Assembly (NCBI GenBank): GCA_964399165.1
Contig: CAYNPO010000030.1
Location: 1-15,812, forward strand
From: UBA6144 sp964399165
GTDB taxonomy: Bacteria > Bdellovibrionota > Bacteriovoracia > Bacteriovoracales > Bacteriovoracaceae
DNA: 15,812 bases
Reading direction: 5' to 3'
Positions within the stretch are counted from its first letter, which is position 1, and every line of letters starts with the position of its first letter. The position numbers and the translations under genes are program-made. Under the pieces are notes generated by a model. It was not told where the DNA came from, made no database searches, and saw only the letters and a list, made by a program, of their open reading frames with translations. Positions 6,993-13,449 of this stretch are shown here, piece after piece.

Positions 6993-8582
6993 ATGTTGTT
7001 GAGCACGCTGATTTTCCTGCCCGCCGCCGCCGCACTCGGCCTGGTCCTCTGCCCGGCCCGCCACGCCCGCCAGTACACGCTCCTCACCACCCTCGCCACA
7101 CTGGCAGTGGCGCTGGTCGCGTGGAAAGGCTTCGATGGTTCCTCCTCGGCCATGCAGATGGCCGAACTGGTGCCCTGGATCCCGTCCCTCGGCGTGAATT
7201 ACGCCCTGGGCATCGACGGCATCAGCCTCCCGCTGGTGATGCTCACCGCCTTCATAGCTCCGGTGGCGGTGCTGGGCACCTGGCCCGCGGAAGCGCCCAA
7301 GCACGAGAAGTTCTTCCTCGCCAACGTGCTGGCCCTCCAGACCGGCATGTACGGGACCTTCCTGGCCCAGGACCTCTTCCTGTTCTACTTCTTCTGGGAA
7401 ATCGTGCTGATCCCCATGTTCTTCTTGATCGGCATCTGGGGCGGGCAAAACCGCCTCTACGCCACCGTGAAGTTCTTCCTCTACACCCTGGTCGGCTCGC
7501 TCCTCATGCTCGCCGCCATCCTGTGGCTGGTGGCCCAAACCAAGGGCTTCACCGGCGTGCCTTCGGCCCTATTTGCCGACGTGAAAAACGTGCTGGTGCC
7601 CTTCGACGCGGCTGCCCCCTTCTCCTCGCCCCAGACCTGGCTGTTCCTGGCCTTCACCCTGGCCTTCGTGATCAAGGTGCCCATGGTGCCCTTCCACACC
7701 TGGCTCCCCGACGCCCACGTGCAGGCGCCCACCATGGGCTCCGTGTTCCTGGCGGCGGTGCTTTTGAAGATGGGGACCTACGGACTCCTGCGCATGTCCC
7801 TGGGCTTTTTCCCTGAGGCGGCTTTCTGGGCGGCCCCGGCCCTGCGGCTGTTGGGCGTGGTGGGAGTGGTCTACGGCGCCTTCTGCGCCATGGCCCAGGA
7901 CGACTTTAAAAAACTCGTCGCCTACTCCTCCGTCTCCCACATGGGTTACATCCTGGTGGGGCTCTTCTCCTTCCAGCTCACGGCCCTGGCCGGCTCCCTC
8001 TATCAGATGGTCAACCACGGCATCTCCGCCGCCGGCCTCTTCTTGGTGGTGGGTTTCCTCTACGAGCGCCTACATACCCGGGACCTCAACGAGTTCGGCG
8101 CCCTGGCCAAGAAAGTGCCCCTGATGGCGGTGGCCTTCATGGTCATGACCCTCTCCTCGGTGGCGCTCCCTGGCACTAACGGTTTCGTGGGCGAGTTCCC
8201 CATCCTGCTCGGCGCCTTCCAAACCGCCCCGGTGCTCACCGGCGTGTGCGGCCTGGGTGTGATTTTCGGCGCCGTGTACGCCCTATGCGCCTACCAGAAA
8301 GTCATGCTGGGGCCCTCCTCTACCGGCGAGACCTTCGACGATAACCATGGTCACGGCCATGACGACCATGGACATGGCAGCGCCGTTGCCCACGGGCACG
8401 GTGACCACGGCCATGGGCACGCCCTGAGCGATCTCAGCTGCCGCGAACTCGCCGCCATGGGCATCCTCGCCTTCTTCGTCTTCGCCATCGGCTTCTTCCC
8501 CGACGCTTTCTTCGGGGCGTCCCGGAAATCCCTGGAAGACTTCCACCAGAATTTGACCACGCGCCTGGCGCGGACACCCTGA
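6993..8582 (+). CDS. nuoM: NADH-quinone oxidoreductase subunit M (NuoM) with His-rich loop
   Basis: NuoM is the second antiporter-like proton-pumping subunit of complex I. The 529-residue product carries E136 in FFWEIVLIPMFF and K228 in FVIKVPMVPFHTWLPDAH, matching the essential Glu144 and Lys234 of the E. coli subunit. The segments DDFKKLVAYSSVSHMGYILV and LPGTNGFVGEFPILLGAF are also typical. It differs from most NuoM in a polar loop before the last membrane helix, residues about 449-478, in which 10 of the 25 residues 452-476 are histidine. The frame is unbroken through the loop, and the final helix (AAMGILAFFVFAIGFFPDAFFG) follows. Start ATG at 6993 has AGGAG at 6982-6986 six bases upstream. 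It lies 10 bases after nuoL. Confidence 0.97.
   Translation: MLLSTLIFLPAAAALGLVLCPARHARQYTLLTTLATLAVALVAWKGFDGSSSAMQMAELVPWIPSLGVNYALGIDGISLPLVMLTAFIAPVAVLGTWPAEAPKHEKFFLANVLALQTGMYGTFLAQDLFLFYFFWEIVLIPMFFLIGIWGGQNRLYATVKFFLYTLVGSLLMLAAILWLVAQTKGFTGVPSALFADVKNVLVPFDAAAPFSSPQTWLFLAFTLAFVIKVPMVPFHTWLPDAHVQAPTMGSVFLAAVLLKMGTYGLLRMSLGFFPEAAFWAAPALRLLGVVGVVYGAFCAMAQDDFKKLVAYSSVSHMGYILVGLFSFQLTALAGSLYQMVNHGISAAGLFLVVGFLYERLHTRDLNEFGALAKKVPLMAVAFMVMTLSSVALPGTNGFVGEFPILLGAFQTAPVLTGVCGLGVIFGAVYALCAYQKVMLGPSSTGETFDDNHGHGHDDHGHGSAVAHGHGDHGHGHALSDLSCRELAAMGILAFFVFAIGFFPDAFFGASRKSLEDFHQNLTTRLARTP
8346..8420 (+). other. Histidine-rich insertion in NuoM (residues 452-476)
   Basis: This stretch encodes a low-complexity loop of His, Gly and Asp with ten histidines (residues 452, 454, 456, 459, 461, 467, 469, 472, 474, 476). 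The DNA shows matching short CATGG/CACGG repeats. It lies between the hydrophobic helix ending near YALCAYQKVML and the last helix of NuoM, so it should be solvent-exposed on one membrane face. His/Asp loops of this kind can bind divalent metals such as Zn or Ni; a role here is not known. Confidence 0.85.
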
Positions 8583-8589
8583 GGTACGC

Positions 8590-10035
8590 ATGAACGTCCT
8601 GGCCCAACAGTTTCCTCTCCCCGTTCTCGACGCCGCCACCCTGCGGGCCCTTCTGCCCTTCGTGGTGCTTGCCCTCGGAGCGACGCTGGCCCTGGTGGCG
8701 AGCGGCTTACGCCAAGGCCAGCGGGCGGCGCTGCTCGCCTCGCTCCTCACCCTCGCCGCCAGCGTCCTGGCCTTCCTGTATGCCCCCGACGCGGGCACCG
8801 TGGCGGGAGTGCTCAACCTGAATGCCCAGACCCGCGCCTTCGCCCTCTGCCTTCACCTGCCGGCGGTCATGGCCATGTTCACCCTGGGTGGCGCCCGTGA
8901 CGGCGAAACCCTCCTACCGGAGGCCTTTCCCCTCGTGCTCTTCGCCCTGGCCGGCATGTGCCTGATGGTTTCAAGCACCCACCTGCTTTTCCAGTTCATC
9001 GCCTTGGAAACCTTGTCGTTGGCCGTGTACGTATTGGTGTCCCTGCGCCGCCAGTCGCGCATCGCCGCTGAGGCCGGACTCAAGTACTTCATCCTCGGTG
9101 GTCTGGCCTCGGCGCTCTTCCTCTACGGCGCAGCCCTCCTCTTCGGCGCCACCGGCAGCTTCGACGTGGCCGCCATCGCCCAGGCGCCCACTTCTTTTCT
9201 TAAAACCACTGGCTGTGTGCTGGTGCTGGCCGGCCTCTTGTTCAAGGTTGGTGCCTTCCCCTTCCATGCCTGGATGCCCGACGTCTACCAAGGGGCCTCC
9301 ACGCCCGTGACCGGCTTCATGGCCGCCGCGGTGAAGTTCACCGCCTTCGTGGCCCTGGCCCGATTCGGCCACGCCGCCTTGGCGGACGCGGACCACGGCA
9401 CCTTCCTCCACATGTTCCTCGGCACCTGTGCTGCCGCCTCCATGCTCTACGGCAACGCCCTCGCTATGCTCCAGCGCTCCTTCAAGCGCCTTTTGGCCTT
9501 CTCCTCCATCGCCCACACAGGTTACCTGCTGGTGGGCGTAGCCGCCGCCTCTCGCCTGGGAGGCGACGCCTCGCCGCTCTTCGCCTACCTCTTCTTCTAC
9601 GTCTTCGCCGTGATGGGCGCCCTGGCCGTGGTTCAGGCGCTCTTCCCCGAAGGAGACCCCTCCATCGACGGACTCGCAGGCCTGGGGCTCACCCGCCCCC
9701 TCTACGGCGCCTGCCTCTCGGTATTCATGTTCGCCATGGCCGGCATGCCGCTGACCGCGGGCTTCATCGGAAAGTACCTGGTTCTCGGCGCAGGAGTCAG
9801 CGCGGGGCTCACTCCCTTGGTGGTGCTGGCGCTCCTGACCAGCGTGCTGGGCATGTACTACTACCTGCGCGTGGTGGTGACCCTGTACATGGGCACCGCC
9901 TCCGAGCCCGCCGGTTCACGCCCCTACGCCGCCGCCGCCCTGGCGGTGGTGGTGCTCACCAGCGCCGGCGTGACCTTGTGGCAGGGCGTGCGCCCCACCC
10001 TCGCCTTCTTCCAACTCCACGGCCTTTTGCAGTGA
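8590..10035 (+). CDS. nuoN: NADH-quinone oxidoreductase subunit N (NuoN)
   Basis: NuoN is the antiporter-like subunit of complex I nearest the peripheral arm. The 481-residue product has normal length and about 14 hydrophobic segments. E140 in FIALETLSLAVYVLVSL and K219 in FKVGAFPFHAWMPDVYQGA correspond to Glu133 and Lys217 of E. coli NuoN. RSFKRLLAFSSIAHTGYLLVG and AGMPLTAGFIGKY are further signatures. Start ATG at 8590 has GAGG at 8581-8584, overlapping the nuoM stop. It is the last canonical nuo gene, but the strand continues after 7 bases into two non-canonical genes that appear to be in the same operon. Confidence 0.97.
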   Translation: MNVLAQQFPLPVLDAATLRALLPFVVLALGATLALVASGLRQGQRAALLASLLTLAASVLAFLYAPDAGTVAGVLNLNAQTRAFALCLHLPAVMAMFTLGGARDGETLLPEAFPLVLFALAGMCLMVSSTHLLFQFIALETLSLAVYVLVSLRRQSRIAAEAGLKYFILGGLASALFLYGAALLFGATGSFDVAAIAQAPTSFLKTTGCVLVLAGLLFKVGAFPFHAWMPDVYQGASTPVTGFMAAAVKFTAFVALARFGHAALADADHGTFLHMFLGTCAAASMLYGNALAMLQRSFKRLLAFSSIAHTGYLLVGVAAASRLGGDASPLFAYLFFYVFAVMGALAVVQALFPEGDPSIDGLAGLGLTRPLYGACLSVFMFAMAGMPLTAGFIGKYLVLGAGVSAGLTPLVVLALLTSVLGMYYYLRVVVTLYMGTASEPAGSRPYAAAALAVVVLTSAGVTLWQGVRPTLAFFQLHGLLQ

Positions 10036-10042
10036 GGACAGC

Positions 10043-10306
10043 ATGATCGCCCGCAAAATCACCTACCGCGGTTCCTTCACACCCGCCACCCTCGAGGAAG
10101 TCTGGGACATCACCCGCCGGGTGGAGATCACCGGCGAAGTCCGTCGCGCGGGCGATGGCGCCGTGGAACTGGACCTGGAGGGCGACCCCTCCATGATCAA
10201 GCTGGTGCAGCACCAAGTGGAGCGCAGGCTCAAGGACGTCATCCGCTCCAAAGAGGTCACGCCCATGCCTTACCGCGAGCGCCACGGCCTGGTGTTGGAA
10301 GGCTGA
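10043..10306 (+). CDS. Small acylphosphatase-like protein lacking catalytic residues, nuo-operon associated
   Basis: The 87-residue product has no signal peptide or membrane segment and is probably cytoplasmic. Its middle and end resemble the acylphosphatase fold: a G31-x-V33 strand, DGAVELDLEGD (residues 38-48) in place of the family's DG-x-V-E...-G strand pair, then a helix (about 49-65) and a closing strand. The catalytic parts are missing: the G-x-V-Q-G-V-x-F-R phosphate loop is replaced by YRGSFTPATLEEV, and the Asn of GWVxN is Arg35. If the resemblance is real, this is a non-enzymatic binding or structural version. GAGGA at 10034-10038 precedes the ATG by 4 bases. Only 7 bases separate it from nuoN and 3 from the next gene, so it should be made together with complex I. 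The family assignment is by eye and tentative; that the gene is real is much surer. Confidence 0.8.
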   Translation: MIARKITYRGSFTPATLEEVWDITRRVEITGEVRRAGDGAVELDLEGDPSMIKLVQHQVERRLKDVIRSKEVTPMPYRERHGLVLEG

Positions 10307-10309
10307 GCG

Positions 10310-11035
10310 GTGGGGCCCGAGACGGAAAAAATCTTCGAGGGCACCTACCAGTACTTCCAGGGCGGGCAGAACTATTCCCAAGAAAACTTCACCGTTGAGC
10401 TCGCCGCTGATCTCAAGCAGTACATCTTCCTGGCGGAGATTCTGAGCCGAGTGGAGACGGGCGAGTTCTTTAAGATGCACGTGCGCTACGTGGTGAACCA
10501 GTTCTTCGTCCCCCAGACGGTGGAGATCGAGAAGTCCCTTGGGGAGAAGCACGCACACGAGCGCTACCTCTTCGACCCCCACAACCAATCCATGCAGTAC
10601 ACTTTCACCACGCCCCAGGGCACTCAGACGGTGGAGCGCCCCTTCGGCACCAAGCACCACCTCTCCGCCCCGTGCTTCCTCACCTCGGCCCTCTTCACCC
10701 AGACCAAGCGCGTGGACCCCACCGCGCGCACGCCGGTGACTTTCGTGTCCTCGCCCAACTCCTGGGAGTACGCGGGCCCGCCGGAGGACAAGATCATGTT
10801 CGTGGAGTTCAAAACCCACGACGCCGAGGACCTGGTTGTGGGAGGGGCGCCCCTCCCCTCGAGCAAGTACGAGATTTACGAGCAAGACCGCCTGGGCGGC
10901 ACCGGCACGCCCCCCACCGCCACCCTGTGGGTAAGCCGCCACCTGGGCATGCCCTACAAGATCGAGGACAAGGACGGCACGCAGATCAGCGTGCGTCGTT
11001 TGAAGAAGTTCAAGCAGGACATGCCTAAGATCTGA
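10310..11035 (+). CDS. Hypothetical 241-residue soluble protein at the end of the nuo operon
   Basis: I do not recognise this family. The product begins at a GTG (10310) with GGAAGG at 10297-10302 seven bases upstream, in the end of the preceding gene. It has no signal peptide, lipobox or membrane helix, so it is predicted cytoplasmic. Alternating hydrophobic/polar runs (for example FKMHVRYVVNQFFV, QSMQYTFTT, TPVTFVSS, KIMFVEFKT) suggest a mostly beta structure. The C-terminal third has TATLWVSRHLGMPYKIEDKD followed by a Lys-rich end. One Cys only, in SAPCFLTSALF. A distant likeness to DUF3108-type beta proteins crossed my mind but is unsupported. Codon use matches the nuo genes, and the 3-base gap to the acylphosphatase-like gene suggests a co-expressed pair. 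It converges with tetR, overlapping it by 11 bases. Confidence 0.82.
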   Translation: MGPETEKIFEGTYQYFQGGQNYSQENFTVELAADLKQYIFLAEILSRVETGEFFKMHVRYVVNQFFVPQTVEIEKSLGEKHAHERYLFDPHNQSMQYTFTTPQGTQTVERPFGTKHHLSAPCFLTSALFTQTKRVDPTARTPVTFVSSPNSWEYAGPPEDKIMFVEFKTHDAEDLVVGGAPLPSSKYEIYEQDRLGGTGTPPTATLWVSRHLGMPYKIEDKDGTQISVRRLKKFKQDMPKI

Positions 11036-11576
11036 CGCCCCAGTTCTTCTCCGCTTGGGTGAACGCCCCAAACAGCTTGGCCACGCACTCCCCCGCTTCT
11101 TTCTCCGAGAGGAACGGCGACACGCTGATGCCATGGAGGCAAGCGCGCAGAAAGCGCAGGTCCGCCGGGGCACGCACGCCCGTGCTGTCTGCCAAGCTTT
11201 CCATGTAGCGCTGCTCGTGGGCCCGGATGGCCTTGCCCGCCTCCGTGGCGAGACCGTGGTGGTGGAAGTAGTAGAGCAGGAGTTCGGGCATGTTCATGAG
11301 GAGTTCACGGCTCTTCATAAAGGAAGCCAGGCGCCCCTTCTTGGACACCAACTCCCGGCGCTGGGGCGAGAGGCCGTAGAAGTCCTCAAGGAAAAGCGTG
11401 ACCGCCGTGCGGATCATCTCGGCCTTCTTTGAGCCGAGGGAGGCGTAAATGGTGGAGCGAGCTACGCCGGAGGTCTTGGCAAGGTCAGTGACCTTCCATT
11501 TCCCATGGCCCTTGCGCATCTCCAACCGGAGGACGTGGGCGCACAGCATGACGAGCTTCTCGTGTTTGCGGTCCAT
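11025..11576 (-). CDS. TetR/AcrR-family transcriptional regulator
   Basis: This 183-residue product has the N-terminal TetR helix-turn-helix: a first helix (HEKLVMLCAHVLRLEM), then KWKVTDLAKTSGVARSTIYA with the SLGSKKAEMI recognition/turn region, followed by an alpha-helical ligand-binding domain that is specific to each regulator and gives no ligand clue. ATG at 11576 is preferred because it gives the complete first helix. An in-frame TTG at 11594 would add six residues and has no ribosome site. No Shine-Dalgarno is visible before the ATG either, and a TATAGT box ends 6 bases upstream of it, so the transcript may be leaderless. It is transcribed away from the two di-heme cytochrome genes across a 124-base region containing a palindrome, the usual arrangement when a TetR protein represses its divergent neighbour. 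Its 3' end overlaps the convergent upstream gene by 11 bases. Confidence 0.9.
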   Translation of the reverse strand: MDRKHEKLVMLCAHVLRLEMRKGHGKWKVTDLAKTSGVARSTIYASLGSKKAEMIRTAVTLFLEDFYGLSPQRRELVSKKGRLASFMKSRELLMNMPELLLYYFHHHGLATEAGKAIRAHEQRYMESLADSTGVRAPADLRFLRACLHGISVSPFLSEKEAGECVAKLFGAFTQAEKNWGVRS

Positions 11577-11582
11577 GTAAAA

Positions 11583-11588
11583 ACTATA
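11583..11588 (-). promoter_or_regulatory. Possible -10 box of tetR
   Basis: On the - strand this reads TATAGT, five of six bases of the TATAAT consensus, and ends 6 bases before the tetR ATG, which would give a leaderless mRNA. No good -35 box is evident 17 bases upstream (CTGCAA), so the call rests on the -10 alone. GGCAAGTGCC at 11590-11599, a short inverted repeat, abuts it and could also bind a regulator. Confidence 0.35.
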
Positions 11589-11624
11589 GGGCAAGTGCCA
11601 GGGATTGCAGGGCCACTTGGACAG

Positions 11625-11638
11625 ATTTCGACCGAAAT
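11625..11638. promoter_or_regulatory. 14-base palindrome, candidate TetR operator
   Basis: ATTTCG-AC-CGAAAT is a perfect inverted repeat with 6-base arms and a 2-base centre, flanked by CAG/CTG triplets that partly extend the symmetry. It lies in the tetR-cytochrome divergent region, about 50 bases from the tetR start and 62 from the cytochrome start. TetR regulators typically bind 15-bp-class palindromes placed this way. A second, weaker inverted repeat (CAAGTG at 11592-11597, CACTTG at 11614-11619) lies nearer tetR. Confidence 0.5.
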
Positions 11639-11689
11639 GTCTGGTGAATGAGTTTTGTTTTTGATGCCCACAGTCGTAAAGAAAGAGCC

Positions 11690-11694
11690 AGGAG
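11690..11694 (+). promoter_or_regulatory. Shine-Dalgarno site for the first di-heme cytochrome gene
   Basis: AGGAG lies 6 bases before the GTG at 11701. It supports GTG as the start over the ATG at 11722, and an overlapping ATG at 11699 is out of frame and stops after five codons. Confidence 0.6.
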
Positions 11695-11700
11695 ATTCAT

Positions 11701-13449
11701 GTGCTGCGCCATATAACTCTCATGATCGCCCTCGCCCTTCCCTTAGCTGCCCAAGCGCAGCTGCTACGTCTGAACCAGGGCTGGACCATTAACCGCACCA
11801 ACCAGGTGTACCGGGCTTACTTGGGCTCCCAGCTCATGCCCTTGGAGTGGTTCAAATACCTGGAGCTGCCGGACAGTACCCGCCGCTTCATGCACAATGC
11901 CGACGCCTATGGGCTGATGAACGCCGACCACGTGCCCGGCCGCGCCCAGGGCCCCGCCGCCGAACTCCCCCTGGGCTTCGCCGTGGGCGATGACGAGGAA
12001 ACCGCCCCCTTGTACGGCGAATCCCGCTGGGTGGGCATCAACTGCGCCGCCTGCCACACCACCGTGCTGAACATCAACGGCTCGGACGTGCTGGTGGAGG
12101 GCGCCGGCTCGCGCTTCAATATGCACAAGTTCCAGCGCGACCTGTTGGCTTCCGTGCGGGCGACCCTGACCGACAACGTGAAGTTCGAGCGCTTCCGCGC
12201 CCGCCAGTCCCCCCGCTCCCGGGCCAACCTGCGCGGCTACATGGAACACTTCGTGAGCGACTTCTCGCGCCACATCCGTGTCAACCACACCGCCCACGGC
12301 GTGGCCTTGGACCACGGACCCGGCCGCATCGACGGCAAGGGTCCGCCCTTGAATGAATTCGGCTGCAGCATGGACCGCCTGGGCGACCAGCGCCTGGCCC
12401 GCGAGCTGCTGAACCCCGCCAACTGCCGCGTACCCCACCCACCTTCGGACAACCCCTACGTGTGGGGCATGACCGAGACTGAGTGGAACCAGTATACCGG
12501 CGAGACCCACACCGTTTTCGGACGCAACTTAGGCGCCATGACCGCCGCCTTCGGCCGCAAATGGGTGGAAGCCGGCCCCAACGGCAAACCCGTCTACCGC
12601 ACCACCGTCCCCGTGGCCGCCACGGACCGCATCGACCGGTGGTATGACGAGCTCACCTCACCTGACTGGAACCAACTCCACCGCCTGCGCCTGGTTCCCG
12701 CCATCGACCACGCCAAGGCGGGACGCGGCCGCCAACATTACCAACGCCACTGCATGAGCTGCCACGCCATCCAGCCCGAGTTCACCGAGCCCAACATGTA
12801 CGGCTACAGCTACTGGAAGGTGAACATCACGCCCGTGGAGGAAGTGGGCACCGACCGCGGTCTCCACGACGCCGAATACGACCGCCGCGCCACCCTGCCC
12901 CCATCCATGGTCCGCGACTACGTCCGCGAGCTGGGCCGCGATCGCCTCAAGGCCGACAACGATGTGCTCGCCACCGACTTCCGCAACTTCGTGGTCATGA
13001 ACATGATCGGCGAGATGTTCAACCGAGCGGGGCTAAGCTTGCTGGACCAGCTGCGCGTTTCCCAGTGCCGCGACGGACGCGTGCAGACCAAGAGGGGGTA
13101 CAAGGCCCGCTCTCTTGAGGGTGTGGTTCTCACCGCCCCCTTCCTGCACAACGGCTCTGTCCCCACCTTGGATGACCTGATGAGGCCTCCAGCGGAGCGT
13201 CCCCGCGCTTTCTACATCGGCTGCAAGGACTACGACGTGGAAAAGATGGGCCTTAAGTGCAACGGCACCGAACCCCACGCCTTCCGGCTGGACACACGGT
13301 TACCCGGCAACAGCAACGCGGGCCACGAGTACGGCACTAACCTGAGCGCCCAACAGCGCTCGGAGGTCATCGAATTCCTCAAAACCCTGCAAATGCCCCA
13401 GAGGCCCCCCCAAGGGCCCCAGGCCAGTATCACCTGCGGAGATCTATGA
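11701..13449 (+). CDS. Exported di-heme cytochrome c, RoxA-like / di-heme peroxidase (MauG-like) family, copy 1
   Basis: The 582-residue protein begins with a signal peptide (basic start, hydrophobic core, probable cleavage after AQA at residue 19) and should be periplasmic or secreted. Two heme c sites are present: CAACH at 115-119 and CMSCH at 351-355. Further family segments are GSQLMPLEWFKYLELP near the N-terminus, LPLGFAVGDDEE before the first heme, GPGRIDGKG, the DNPYVWGMTETEW region, APFLHNGSVPTLDDL (about 479-493) and GHEYGT (541-546). They resemble the group called di-heme cytochrome c peroxidase or RoxA-like, which includes the rubber oxygenase RoxA; the substrate of this member cannot be read from the sequence. 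All six non-heme cysteines are shared with copy 2. GTG start at 11701. The stop overlaps the copy 2 start (ATGA), so the two are coupled. Divergent TetR control is likely. Confidence 0.9.
   Translation: MLRHITLMIALALPLAAQAQLLRLNQGWTINRTNQVYRAYLGSQLMPLEWFKYLELPDSTRRFMHNADAYGLMNADHVPGRAQGPAAELPLGFAVGDDEETAPLYGESRWVGINCAACHTTVLNINGSDVLVEGAGSRFNMHKFQRDLLASVRATLTDNVKFERFRARQSPRSRANLRGYMEHFVSDFSRHIRVNHTAHGVALDHGPGRIDGKGPPLNEFGCSMDRLGDQRLARELLNPANCRVPHPPSDNPYVWGMTETEWNQYTGETHTVFGRNLGAMTAAFGRKWVEAGPNGKPVYRTTVPVAATDRIDRWYDELTSPDWNQLHRLRLVPAIDHAKAGRGRQHYQRHCMSCHAIQPEFTEPNMYGYSYWKVNITPVEEVGTDRGLHDAEYDRRATLPPSMVRDYVRELGRDRLKADNDVLATDFRNFVVMNMIGEMFNRAGLSLLDQLRVSQCRDGRVQTKRGYKARSLEGVVLTAPFLHNGSVPTLDDLMRPPAERPRAFYIGCKDYDVEKMGLKCNGTEPHAFRLDTRLPGNSNAGHEYGTNLSAQQRSEVIEFLKTLQMPQRPPQGPQASITCGDL

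Noticed and set aside
8346..8420. DNA tandem repeat or a CRISPR-like array within nuoM
   Set aside because: The short CATGG/CACGG repeats are irregular and simply encode a His/Gly/Asp loop in the correct frame.
10043..10306. A functional acylphosphatase (acyP)
   Set aside because: The phosphate-binding loop Arg and the catalytic Asn of the family are absent.
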